Positions 1 to 7,537 of a stretch of 13,790 bases of DNA are shown piece after piece. The stretch is taken from the NCBI GenBank assembly GCA_929200335.1, contig CAKMZG010000007.1, positions 1 to 13,790 on the forward strand, in the 5' to 3' direction. Below the pieces are notes generated by a model. The model was not told the origin of the DNA, did no database searches, and saw nothing but the letters and a program-made list of their open reading frames with translations. Positions within the stretch are counted from its first letter, which is position 1, and each line of letters begins with the position of its first letter. Source of the DNA: an uncultured Alphaproteobacteria bacterium (GTDB lineage: Bacteria > Pseudomonadota > Alphaproteobacteria > Rhizobiales > Rhizobiaceae). Both the position numbers and the translations under genes were made by a program.

Positions 1-29
1 TCGCCCCAATTCTCGCCCCAATTCTCGCC
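1..29. repeat. 12-bp tandem repeat inside psuG
   Basis: The unit tcgccccaattc occurs at 1-12 and again at 13-24, followed by the first five bases of a third unit. It is in frame with psuG (minus strand) and encodes repeated Arg-Glu-Leu-Gly. More units may lie left of base 1. The likely origin is slippage duplication. Confidence 0.85.
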
Positions 30-672
30 AAGCCTTGAGGATATTGGCGGCTTGCTCAAGGTTATCTGCGCTGGCAGGAAGCGTTAGGCCGCTATCTGTG
101 GAATAAAAAGCAGGTAAATTTTTAGTTTGATAGCCAATAACAGGTACGCCTTGAGTTTCAAGCACCTCTAGGGTCAGTGGTAAATCAAGAATGGATTTTG
201 CACCAGCGCAAACTACGGCAACTGGAGTTTTACCCAATTCCATCAGGTCTGCTGATACATCAAATGGCGCGCCACGATGTACACCGCCAATGCCGCCTGT
301 GGCAAAAACATCAATACCTGCCATATTTGCTACCATCATAGTGCCCGCAACGGTGAGTGATCCATCTGCTTTTAAGCCAAGAAGATGCGGGAAATCACGG
401 CAACTGGCTTTTGATATGCTGCCCCGTGGGGCTTTCGCAAAGCGTTCAATTTCATCGCTGCTCATGCCAATGATTAAATCTCCATCCATAATGCCTAGGG
501 TCGCAGGACAAGCACCCACATCGCGTACAGCCTGTTCCATTTTAGTGGCTATCTCTAAATTATCAGGATAGTTCATACCGTGGGTAATTACGGTAGTTTC
601 TAAAGCGACAACAGGCGTGCCATTTTTTTGCGCTTCAACGATATGCGCACCATATTTTAATGAATGAGACAT
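1..672 (-). CDS. psuG: Pseudouridine-5'-phosphate glycosidase (3' end beyond window)
   Basis: PsuG reversibly splits pseudouridine 5'-phosphate into uracil and ribose 5-phosphate, breaking the C-C glycosidic bond in the cytoplasm. The 224 residues visible match the family closely: VALETT near residues 22-27 (the conserved Glu is E25), ATGGIGGVHRGA and FDVSAD in the middle, CAGAKSILD with the Schiff-base lysine at K159 (K166 in E. coli), and GYQTKNLPAF. The family usually has a little over 300 residues, so about a quarter is missing beyond base 1. The ATG at 670-672 is preceded by GGAG at a 5-base spacing, lying across the psuK stop codon, so the two genes are probably translationally coupled. 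Oddity: after W215 the protein reads RELGRELGR, encoded by a 12-base tandem duplication at the window edge, where relatives have a short link to a GG..ANP segment. The frame is open to base 1. Confidence 0.95.
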   Translation of the reverse strand, partial: MSHSLKYGAHIVEAQKNGTPVVALETTVITHGMNYPDNLEIATKMEQAVRDVGACPATLGIMDGDLIIGMSSDEIERFAKAPRGSISKASCRDFPHLLGLKADGSLTVAGTMMVANMAGIDVFATGGIGGVHRGAPFDVSADLMELGKTPVAVVCAGAKSILDLPLTLEVLETQGVPVIGYQTKNLPAFYSTDSGLTLPASADNLEQAANILKAWRELGRELGR

Positions 673-674
673 GA

Positions 675-1757
675 TTACTCCGATATATCAGATGAGATAA
701 TTGTATTAATTTTAATGCTATTGGCGGCCACATCTTGCAAGGTAATTTGAGCGGCTTTAATGCCAGTTGTAACAGCATCTTCTAGCTTATAGTCATTATA
801 TATTCCATATAATGTGCCAGCAATTAGCGCATCACCCGCCCCGCTGACATTTACCACAGGGCAAGTGGGCGCAGGAATATGACTAATGCCATCTTGTTGT
901 GCAATCCAAACGCCATGTTTACCGTGGGTTAGGAAAATCTTTTTAGCGCCCCGCTCTAAGAGAGCTTGGACTAATATTTCGGGCTTATCTGTATTCATGG
1001 ATAGAATAGCTTGAGCCTCTAATATATTACAAAACAACCCATGAATACCTTTTAGGGATTGTGGCAAGCGGATAGCTTTTTTGGTGGAGACCGCATCCAT
1101 ATAAAGTGGTAAGTCTTGTTCGTTTGAACGTTCAATAATGGTTTTGATAAGATCCCTTGAGCCATTGGTGTCACAAAAAACTAGTTTCGAGCCTGCAATA
1201 TGCTTCCATTGCTTATGAATGAAAGAAGAATGCATCTCATTAAAAATCTGCATATCAGAAATACCCATATGCAGACTTCCATCTGGTTCAATAATGGCTG
1301 TATAAATGGCGGTAGGATATTGAGTGTTGATAGAAATGGCATTGGTGCAAATGCTGGTTTTACGTGTTTGCTCAATGAGCCATTTGCCCTCTGTGTCATC
1401 ACCTACCTGTGAAAGCAAATGCGCCTTGACGTGCAAACGTGCAAGATTCTCAGCAACATTTCGTGCGACCCCACCACAGCTATAGGCGCGTGTGGTTAGG
1501 TTCGATGTATCTAAAACAACGGGGTCATCCAATTGAAAAATTTGATCAACGGCCATGGCTCCAATGCAAGCGATGCCTGAATTTTTGTTTAACACATAAG
1601 CGCGACCTAAAATCATGCCCTTATTTTGCAAGCGTTCAATATGAAACGCGACTGTAGGTCGTGCTATGCCCAATGCTTGTCCAATTTCATTTTGGGTGGC
1701 ATAGGGATTGTCTCGTATGGCTTGAAAAACCAATTGTTCAGTATTTTTTGATTTCAT
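675..1757 (-). CDS. psuK: Pseudouridine kinase, winged-helix/PfkB fusion
   Basis: A 360-residue protein with an N-terminal winged helix-turn-helix (about residues 5-55, NEIGQALGIARPTVAFHIERL as recognition region) joined to a PfkB/ribokinase-type kinase. Kinase signatures are GGVARNVA at 95-102 (sugar-binding motif 1) and GAGD at 306-309 (anion hole and catalytic base D309). The predicted reaction is ATP-dependent phosphorylation of pseudouridine at the 5' position. The substrate is inferred mainly from psuG, which starts 2 bases after the psuK stop and acts on the product. HTH-PfkB fusions of about 360 residues, such as the YeiI type, form a known architecture, so another nucleoside is possible. 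The HTH suggests the enzyme also senses substrate and regulates its own operon; an inverted repeat lies 29 bases upstream of the start. Start: ATG at 1755-1757, followed by a lysine-rich N-terminus in register with the HTH. Confidence 0.88.
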   Translation of the reverse strand: MKSKNTEQLVFQAIRDNPYATQNEIGQALGIARPTVAFHIERLQNKGMILGRAYVLNKNSGIACIGAMAVDQIFQLDDPVVLDTSNLTTRAYSCGGVARNVAENLARLHVKAHLLSQVGDDTEGKWLIEQTRKTSICTNAISINTQYPTAIYTAIIEPDGSLHMGISDMQIFNEMHSSFIHKQWKHIAGSKLVFCDTNGSRDLIKTIIERSNEQDLPLYMDAVSTKKAIRLPQSLKGIHGLFCNILEAQAILSMNTDKPEILVQALLERGAKKIFLTHGKHGVWIAQQDGISHIPAPTCPVVNVSGAGDALIAGTLYGIYNDYKLEDAVTTGIKAAQITLQDVAANSIKINTIISSDISE

Positions 1758-1785
1758 TTGATGTTCATAGCATAAAAATTAAAAC

Positions 1786-1800
1786 TGATAAATTCTATCA
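1786..1800. promoter_or_regulatory. Inverted repeat upstream of psuK, candidate operator
   Basis: TGATA (1786-1790) and TATCA (1796-1800) form a perfect 5-base inverted repeat around a 5-base spacer. It lies in the 62-base gap between the EamA gene and psuK, 29-43 bases before the psuK ATG. Its size and place suit an operator for the winged-helix domain of PsuK itself. This is inference; such a short AT-rich repeat can arise by chance. Confidence 0.3.
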
Positions 1801-1819
1801 ATACTCTAAATTGTTATTT

Positions 1820-2710
1820 TTAATATTTTATTGAGGCAATAAATGCACCAAGAACAATACAAATGCATGCCATAAGGATTGAAAAATCAAATGTGCCAAA
1901 TCCAGCTAAAATAAGCACAAGCGTTGAGATCAACGGGCTGAAATAGCTGGCTACACCCAGCAATTGAATATTACCCTTTTTCACCGCATAGTCCCAGCAA
2001 AAAAAGGCCAACCCAACTGGAAAAAAGCCCAAGGCTAAAGTTGCTAACCATTCGAGGGATGTTATGGGCCATTGGGTTTGTTCAAATGCTAGATGGCAGA
2101 CCATCGATAGGGCTGCGCTTACCAAGCAAAAGCCTGTTACCAATTCACTGGGCACATCATGTTGTCGTCTTGAGAGCAGAGAATAGCTTGACCATATAAA
2201 GGCGCATAAGAGTGCTGCCATAAAGCCTATGGCGTATTGAGACTGCCAAACATGTGAGAGATCTGCTTCAAAACCGTCGGTTAAGATGATTGCAGCGCCC
2301 AAAAAGCCAAGTAAAGCTCCAATGATATGCTGCACTCTCAAGCGCTCATTGGGCAATAATGTTGAACCAAGAACAATGAATAATGGCCAAAGAAATGCGA
2401 TTAAGCTCGCTTCAATTTCTGGTGCATGGCGCAAGGCAAAGAAGTAGAAAAAATGATAGCCAAATAACCCCGATACCCCTAAGAGCCAACTTTGCCAAGG
2501 CTGTTTGGCAAGCAGGGATAATTTGCCTTTTATGATGAGGTGGATAAGGCCAATTGTACCACCAATGGCAAAGCAAATTCCTGTTAGTTGAAAGGGGGGA
2601 ACATTGCCACTTGCCGCAGTAAAAAGTGCTAAAAATGCCCACATGAAAATGGCCGAGAAACCAATAAGGCTTGGCCAAAATGTATTTTTTTTGGGGGTGC
2701 GATCAGGCAT
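1820..2710 (-). CDS. EamA/DMT-family permease
   Basis: A 296-residue inner-membrane protein of the drug/metabolite transporter superfamily. The expected ten hydrophobic segments run from about residue 13 to the C-terminus in two EamA repeats. The segment around residues 94-120 (EIEASLIAFLWPLFIVLGS, then LLPNERL) is typical of EamA domains and resembles the YddG-like amino-acid exporter branch, but substrate cannot be read from sequence. The ATG at 2708-2710 starts 5 bases after the thiolase stop codon, so it is almost certainly cotranscribed with the thiolase. No strong ribosome-binding site is visible, which suggests translational coupling. psuK follows 62 bases downstream. Length is normal for the family and there is no sign of damage. 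Confidence 0.9.
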   Translation of the reverse strand: MPDRTPKKNTFWPSLIGFSAIFMWAFLALFTAASGNVPPFQLTGICFAIGGTIGLIHLIIKGKLSLLAKQPWQSWLLGVSGLFGYHFFYFFALRHAPEIEASLIAFLWPLFIVLGSTLLPNERLRVQHIIGALLGFLGAAIILTDGFEADLSHVWQSQYAIGFMAALLCAFIWSSYSLLSRRQHDVPSELVTGFCLVSAALSMVCHLAFEQTQWPITSLEWLATLALGFFPVGLAFFCWDYAVKKGNIQLLGVASYFSPLISTLVLILAGFGTFDFSILMACICIVLGAFIASIKY

Positions 2711-2715
2711 ATTTT

Positions 2716-3891
2716 TTAGCGTTCAACTGTTAATGCAATACCCATGCCGCCACCAATGCAGAGGGTTGCTAAGCCTTTGCTTAGGTTTTCGCGTTGCATT
2801 TCATGAAGCAGGGTCACCAAAATACGACAACCAGATGCGCCAATTGGATGACCAATGGCTATGGCACCGCCATTGACGTTCACTTTATTCGTATCCCAAC
2901 CCATGGCTTGGTTTACCGCGCAAGCTTGGGCGGCAAAAGCCTCATTGGCCTCAATGCGGTCAAGATCATCCGCTTTCCAGCCAGCTTTTTCTAGCGCTTT
3001 TTGAGATGCTGGAATGGGCCCTGTGCCCATGATGGCGGGATCAACACCAGCGGTTGCCCATGAAGCAATGCGCGCAAGCGGCGTGAGGCCACGCTTGTTG
3101 GCCTCTTCTTCGCTCATTAAGGCAACGGCTGCAGCCCCATCATTAATGCCTGAAGCATTGCCAGCGGTAACCGTTCCTTCTTTTTTAAAGGCTGCACGCA
3201 ATTTTGACATGTCTTCTAATTTTGCCCCATGGCGGATATATTCATCTTCATTCACAATGACATCACCTTTGCGCGATGAAAGCGTAACGGGGATAATTTC
3301 ATCTTTAAATTTACCAGCTTTTTGTGCAGTTTCCGCTTTATTTTGTGAATTAAGCGCAAATTCATCTTGGATATCTCGTGAGAGTTGAAATTTATCCGCT
3401 ACATTTTCAGCGGTAATGCCCATGTGGTAACCATTGAACGCATCCCACAAACCATCTTTAATCATGGTATCGATCATTTGCATATCACCCATTTTTTGGC
3501 CTTGGCGAAGAGGCGCGCAATGGGCAGAGCGAGACATGTTTTCTTGGCCACCGGCTAAAATTACATTTGCATCGCCCATGGCAATTTGTTGCATGCCCAT
3601 AGCCACCGCACGCAAGCCAGAGCCGCAAACTTGATTGATTAAGAATGCAGTTTTATCCTCACTAATACCAGCCTGAATTGCCGCTTGACGGGCAGGGTTT
3701 TGACCGTCGCCTGCACAAAGAACTTGGCCTAAAATCACCTCATCTACATCGCTACCTGATAGGTTTGCGCGCTCCATAACAGCTTTCAGCGTTTGAGCAC
3801 CTAATTCGCTTGCTGGTGCATTTGCAAATGATCCGCCGAATGCCCCAACGGCTGTGCGTCCTGCGCTCACGATAACAACAGATGATGACAT
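2716..3891 (-). CDS. Acetyl-CoA C-acetyltransferase (thiolase)
   Basis: A complete 391-residue thiolase of the biosynthetic PhaA/AtoB type. It condenses two acetyl-CoA to acetoacetyl-CoA, or runs in reverse, in the cytoplasm. All catalytic residues are at the same numbers as in the Zoogloea ramigera enzyme: nucleophile C89 in NQVCGSGLRA, H348 in AIGHPIGASGCR and C378 in CIGGGMG, with NEAFAAQA preceding them. The ATG at 3889-3891 has GAGGA upstream at a suitable spacing. It heads the minus-strand run thiolase-EamA-psuK-psuG and is divergent from a second EamA permease. No phaB, phaC or CoA-transferase gene is in the window, so a role in polyhydroxybutyrate synthesis rather than ketogenic or beta-oxidation flux is open. 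I leave the symbol blank because PhaA and AtoB names are not separable here. Confidence 0.95.
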   Translation of the reverse strand: MSSSVVIVSAGRTAVGAFGGSFANAPASELGAQTLKAVMERANLSGSDVDEVILGQVLCAGDGQNPARQAAIQAGISEDKTAFLINQVCGSGLRAVAMGMQQIAMGDANVILAGGQENMSRSAHCAPLRQGQKMGDMQMIDTMIKDGLWDAFNGYHMGITAENVADKFQLSRDIQDEFALNSQNKAETAQKAGKFKDEIIPVTLSSRKGDVIVNEDEYIRHGAKLEDMSKLRAAFKKEGTVTAGNASGINDGAAAVALMSEEEANKRGLTPLARIASWATAGVDPAIMGTGPIPASQKALEKAGWKADDLDRIEANEAFAAQACAVNQAMGWDTNKVNVNGGAIAIGHPIGASGCRILVTLLHEMQRENLSKGLATLCIGGGMGIALTVER

Positions 3892-3940
3892 GATTTTTTC
3901 CTCGTAATTTTTATATAAATATAATAATGTTTATTCTTTG

Positions 3941-3953
3941 ATACCGCAGGTAT
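3941..3953. promoter_or_regulatory. Short inverted repeat in thiolase/EamA divergent region
   Basis: ATACC (3941-3945) and GGTAT (3949-3953) form a perfect inverted repeat with a 3-base centre, in the 150-base region between the divergent thiolase and EamA genes. It could be a regulator site for either gene. No convincing paired -35/-10 promoter was found around it. The rest of 3892-4041 is AT-rich with no recognisable element. Confidence 0.25.
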
Positions 3954-4041
3954 AATTCCATTTGCAATGATTTTATTTGGTGATTTATTCATGGCATGTC
4001 AAATTTAGCTCAGCTGCTGACCATAGTAAAGGATTTGAAAA

Positions 4042-4920
4042 GTGGTGCGATTATTACCCTATGCTCCAGCACTCTTTGTGCTTTTATGGTCGACGGGCTT
4101 TATTGGTGCTCGCCTTGGCATGCCCCATGCAGAACCCATTAGCTTTTTATTGGTGCGTTATGGGATTGCGGTCGCTATTCTAGTATTATTAGGAACTTTA
4201 GCCCGTGTGCCTTGGCCTCGAGGCAATCAAATTTGGCATTCTATGATTGTCGGCATTTTAATCCATGGCCTATATTTGGGTGGGGTGTTTTGGGCTATTG
4301 ATCATGGTATGCCAGCAGGTATTTCTGCAATGATTGTAGGCTTACAGCCGCTCTTTACAGCTGCACTTGCTGGCATTTTATTAAAAGAACATGTGGGCAA
4401 ACAATTATGGTTTGGCCTCGTTTTAGGTTTTGTTGGGCTGGTTTTTGTGCTTTGGCCAAAGCTCAATGTATCCGGCAGCGGTATTAATTTTGCAACTGTT
4501 AGCGCTGCATTGCTCGCCATGGCAGGAATTACCATCGGTACGCTTTATCAAAAGCGTTTCATCCGTAATGATGATGCAAATTATGATATGCGCAGCGCAA
4601 ATTGCGTGCAATATATTGGTGCTGCTATTCCAAGTTTGATTTATGTTTTATGCTTTGAGCAATTTCAGATTACATGGAATGGTGAGAGCATTTTCGCCAT
4701 GGCATGGTTGGTGATTATTCTTTCCATTGTTGCCATATTCATTTTGATGATGCTGATTGAGCAGGGTGAGATTTCAAAACTATCCAGTCTATTCTTTTTG
4801 GTGCCAGCTTCAACCACCATAATTGCTTGGGGCTTATTTGGTGAAACCTTGAGCCTTTGGCAATTGGTGGGCATGGGCATTTGTGGGATTGCTGTATTTA
4901 TTGCCAGAAGTTCAAAGTAA
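4042..4920 (+). CDS. EamA/DMT-family permease (second)
   Basis: A 292-residue, roughly ten-segment inner-membrane permease with two EamA repeats. Markers are FVLLWSTGFIGARLG near residues 12-26, the SFLLVRYGIAV segment, GISAMIVGLQPLFTA in the first repeat, and LSSLFFLVPASTTIIAW in the second. The latter two resemble the two copies of the family's conserved helix. The start is a GTG at 4042-4044, preceded by AAAGGA at an 8-base spacing; the next codon is also GTG and could serve instead. The substrate is unknown; the family exports amino acids and other small metabolites. It is not a recent duplicate of the permease at 1820-2710, since the two share only family-level similarity by eye. It converges with the 76-residue gene, with 8 bases between them and no visible terminator. 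Confidence 0.9.
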   Translation: MVRLLPYAPALFVLLWSTGFIGARLGMPHAEPISFLLVRYGIAVAILVLLGTLARVPWPRGNQIWHSMIVGILIHGLYLGGVFWAIDHGMPAGISAMIVGLQPLFTAALAGILLKEHVGKQLWFGLVLGFVGLVFVLWPKLNVSGSGINFATVSAALLAMAGITIGTLYQKRFIRNDDANYDMRSANCVQYIGAAIPSLIYVLCFEQFQITWNGESIFAMAWLVIILSIVAIFILMMLIEQGEISKLSSLFFLVPASTTIIAWGLFGETLSLWQLVGMGICGIAVFIARSSK

Positions 4921-4928
4921 TTTACCCA

Positions 4929-5159
4929 TCACTCACGACCATATTTTTCTAATGCCTTTAATGCGGTTTGTGCAATGGATTTCTCACCGGCGTCCAGTGC
5001 CAGTACATAGGCGTGGGTATAATTAAAACAAGCTGAATCAATATCGCCAGAACTTTCCATAGACTGCGCTTCTTGCAAATAACATTTTGCTTGGGCAGAA
5101 CAATCATGGGCTTCTACCGCGTCTTGAAATTCATCTTGGCGATCAGTTTGCAATGCCAT
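4929..5159 (-). CDS. Small conserved-looking protein behind the Rieske oxygenase
   Basis: An open frame of 76 codons starting 9 bases after the oxygenase stop and on the same strand. I do not recognise a named family. The protein is acidic, probably cytoplasmic and largely helical. Residues about 24-72 (YLQEAQSMESSGDIDSACF, then YTHAYVLALDAGEKSIAQTALKAL) read like one and a half tetratricopeptide-style helix pairs. There is no signal peptide, membrane segment or metal-binding cysteine pattern (two isolated Cys in the first 27 residues, one later). The ribosome-binding site is weak, so coupling to the oxygenase gene is likely. Tight linkage suggests an accessory role for the oxygenase, but that is inference only. 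Confidence 0.7.
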   Translation of the reverse strand: MALQTDRQDEFQDAVEAHDCSAQAKCYLQEAQSMESSGDIDSACFNYTHAYVLALDAGEKSIAQTALKALEKYGRE

Positions 5160-5168
5160 AGTTTTGTT

Positions 5169-6356
5169 CTATTTATCCAGATGGTTTTTAAATTGATTAG
5201 CAACCCATTCATGAAAGCAATGGGTTGGTGGATCCATGATGGGCGAAAATTTTCCGCCGTCAAAATTAGCCGCATTGCGTCCCTTTTGCATGCCTTCTAC
5301 CACAAAAACATCTTCTTCAAAAATTTCGCGCCACATGGCGGTGTTTTGTTGGCGCAGGTTAGCGAATTTTTCGCCTTGCGCATCTGGGCTTGTGTATAGA
5401 ATAGCCACATGCTCAAGGGTTTGATCATGGGTAACAGGTTCTAGCACAATGGCAAAAATGTGATCACGATGAACACCCAAAAGCACATTAGGAAATAATG
5501 AAATATATTCAGCGCCTGTATCCCATTTATCAGACAGTCCATCGAAATTAGGAAAAGTTAAACCATTGTCATTTAAGGTCGGGTTATAAACTACAGTGCC
5601 TTGCCCAGAATATTGGTGCTGCTCAACTATGTTATAATGATCTTCTAAACGGGAATAAGAATTTAGGCCTGGATGAATCCAAGGCAAGTGATAGCTTTCA
5701 CAGTAATTCTCAACAGCTAATTTCCAATTGCAATTTACCTTTAATGTAAACTGGCTATCCTCACCACCAAAATAGAGCGGCCTATTGTTAAACTCTGCCC
5801 ATTGTTCCAGCAAGGTTGCATGCTGGGTCTCAAAAGGCTCTGCTTGGCCATCTAAGTTTATAAAAATAAGGCCTAGCCATTCATGGGAGCGGATTTGGTT
5901 AAGACTAAGCTCATCTTTTTTAATGCCCTCATGGGTATTATGACCAGCGCCGCCCACATGGGGTGTCGTGCGCAATTTGCCCTTGGAGTCATAGCACCAA
6001 GAGTGGTAAGGACAGCGCAAAATGCCTTTTGTCTTCTTAGCTTCATTGACGATAATCATGCCACGGTGACGACAGGTGTTTTCAAAAACATTCACGCCTT
6101 CATCTTTATCGCGGATCATAACAAGTGGTTGGCCAAGAAAATCTATTGGCTTTGCAGAACCAACTTCAGGTACATCACTAGCAAAACCAAGACATGCCCA
6201 ATTTTTGGCAAATACCGCTTGTTTTTCAATTTCAAATAGCCCTGCATCATTATAAAATGGGTTGGGTAGGCCTGTGGCATTTTCAACCGCTTGTGTAACG
6301 CGGTCTAATGCTTTGGCATCTATCAGGCTTTCAGATGAACTGATGGATATATTCAT
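5169..6356 (-). CDS. Rieske non-heme iron oxygenase, alpha subunit
   Basis: A 395-residue ring-hydroxylating-type oxygenase. The Rieske [2Fe-2S] ligands are C95-X-H97 and C115-X2-H118. The mononuclear iron site has H223 and H228 in NYCESYHLPWIHP, with a carboxylate expected in the later EEDVFVVEGMQKGR segment. The residue three before H223, normally the bridging Asp, is Glu (E220), as in carnitine monooxygenase CntA and relatives that act on quaternary amines such as choline, glycine betaine and stachydrine. A demethylase/monooxygenase on such a compound is therefore the best guess, but the substrate is not proven. No reductase partner is in the window. Start: the ATG at 6354-6356 has GGAGGAG at a 6-base spacing. 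An in-frame GTG at 6371 would put that site inside the coding region, so I rejected it. rluD lies upstream, with a 109-base gap that shows no clear terminator. Confidence 0.92.
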   Translation of the reverse strand: MNISISSSESLIDAKALDRVTQAVENATGLPNPFYNDAGLFEIEKQAVFAKNWACLGFASDVPEVGSAKPIDFLGQPLVMIRDKDEGVNVFENTCRHRGMIIVNEAKKTKGILRCPYHSWCYDSKGKLRTTPHVGGAGHNTHEGIKKDELSLNQIRSHEWLGLIFINLDGQAEPFETQHATLLEQWAEFNNRPLYFGGEDSQFTLKVNCNWKLAVENYCESYHLPWIHPGLNSYSRLEDHYNIVEQHQYSGQGTVVYNPTLNDNGLTFPNFDGLSDKWDTGAEYISLFPNVLLGVHRDHIFAIVLEPVTHDQTLEHVAILYTSPDAQGEKFANLRQQNTAMWREIFEEDVFVVEGMQKGRNAANFDGGKFSPIMDPPTHCFHEWVANQFKNHLDK

Positions 6357-6465
6357 GATGCGCTCCTCCACAAATTCTTGAATGTAATAAGTTTACTGGA
6401 GAATTTCAAAATCACAATGCGAATTTACGACGTTTTCGGCGCGATTGAACAAGAGGGATACTGGC

Positions 6466-7494
6466 CTAGCTTTTAAAAGCCTCGCTAAAGCGTGCCATAG
6501 GTTCAGGCAAAGGGGTTTCAAATGCGCAAAGTTCACCCGTTACAGGGTGATCAAATTGCAAAGATTTGGCATGGAGCGCTTGGCCACGCATAAGGTTTAA
6601 TTGGCTTTTGGCCTCATTAGGCAATTTTACTTCTTTGGATTTAAAATGCGCCCCATATTCGCGGTCCCCTAATAGCGGATGGCCAATGTGTGCCATATGT
6701 ACACGAATTTGATGGGTGCGACCGGTTTCCAATTGGCATTGGACTAAACTGAGTTGAGGCATGATTTCACCGTTTAAGCGATATCCCTCTAAGGCCAGAT
6801 AATGGGTGATGGCAAGTTTTGCATCAATGCGCCCTTCAGCTACCACCGCACGGCGTAGGCGATTGTTACTATCACGCCCCAGATAGGTTTCAATGGTACC
6901 CTTTTTGGGGCTGGGCTCTCCCCAAACTAAGGCTTGGTAGAGGCGCTTAAGATTTCCTGTACGACCATGATCAGCAAATTGCGCAGCTAGATGTTGATGG
7001 GCTTGATCATTTTTGGCTACCACCATAACGCCAGAGGTTTCTTTATCTAAACGATGAACAATACCTGGGCGTTTAACCCCGCCAATACCTGATAGGGAGC
7101 CTTTGCAATGGTGCAACAGGGCGTTTACCAATGTGCCTTGCCAATTGCCACTGGCTGGATGAACCACCATGCCAGCAGGTTTATTAATCACAATCACGCT
7201 ATCATCTTCAAATAAGACATCCAATGGAATTTCTTCTGGCTCAGGGGTCGGGTCTTCTGCTTCTGGGATAATGCAAGTAACGCTATCTGCTGGTTTAATG
7301 CGGGTATTAGGCTTTTTGCAGGGTTTGCCATTTAGTGTAATAACGCCCTGTTTAATCAACTCAATTACCCGCGAACGTGAGATATACTCGGGCATGTGAG
7401 CGGTTACAAAGACATCTAGCCTTTGATTTTCATGTGCCTCATCTGCAATTAAAGCTTTTATATTTTGTGACATTCCGCTAACAGTTTCTTTCAT
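6466..7494 (-). CDS. rluD: 23S rRNA pseudouridine synthase, RluD type
   Basis: A 342-residue RluA/RluD-family pseudouridine synthase that isomerises uridines in 23S rRNA (helix 69 in the E. coli enzyme). It has an N-terminal S4 RNA-binding domain (about residues 24-75, QRLDVFVTAHMPEYISRSRV then IKQGVITLNGKP), followed by the catalytic domain with INKPAGMVVHPA (103-114) and the GIVHRLDKETSG motif carrying catalytic D150. RTHQIRVHMAHIGHPLLGD is present near the C-terminus. The frame stays open upstream to 7677, but that extension would overlap the divergent gene at 7538. The ATG at 7492-7494 has AAGGA at a good spacing, so I set the start there. A later ATG at 7471-7473 is possible but less well placed. 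The stop codon is TAG. Confidence 0.94.
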   Translation of the reverse strand: MKETVSGMSQNIKALIADEAHENQRLDVFVTAHMPEYISRSRVIELIKQGVITLNGKPCKKPNTRIKPADSVTCIIPEAEDPTPEPEEIPLDVLFEDDSVIVINKPAGMVVHPASGNWQGTLVNALLHHCKGSLSGIGGVKRPGIVHRLDKETSGVMVVAKNDQAHQHLAAQFADHGRTGNLKRLYQALVWGEPSPKKGTIETYLGRDSNNRLRRAVVAEGRIDAKLAITHYLALEGYRLNGEIMPQLSLVQCQLETGRTHQIRVHMAHIGHPLLGDREYGAHFKSKEVKLPNEAKSQLNLMRGQALHAKSLQFDHPVTGELCAFETPLPEPMARFSEAFKS

Positions 7495-7537
7495 AAGCGA
7501 TCCTTTACACGAAAACCTGTGAAAGAAAAGCCCTACG

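Noticed and set aside
3014..3388. Long open frame antisense to the thiolase gene (also 191-571 antisense to psuG and 5883-6239 antisense to the oxygenase)
   Set aside because: These are shadows of strongly conserved genes; their translations show no recognisable domain or ribosome-binding site.
3938..3956. TTGATA and TATAAT as a plus-strand promoter for the second EamA gene
   Set aside because: The two hexamers are only 7 bases apart, far from the usual 16-18.
6357..6371. Upstream GTG start for the Rieske oxygenase
   Set aside because: The strong GGAGGAG ribosome-binding site lies inside this stretch and points to the ATG at 6354-6356.
6469..6480. GCTTTTAAAAGC palindrome at the rluD 3' end
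   Set aside because: It is within the last codons, has only weak A-T pairing and no T-run; likely coincidence.
675..7494. Functional link between rluD (makes pseudouridine) and psuK/psuG (break it down) in one window
   Set aside because: They are about 5 kb apart, in separate transcription units with unrelated genes between; proximity looks accidental.
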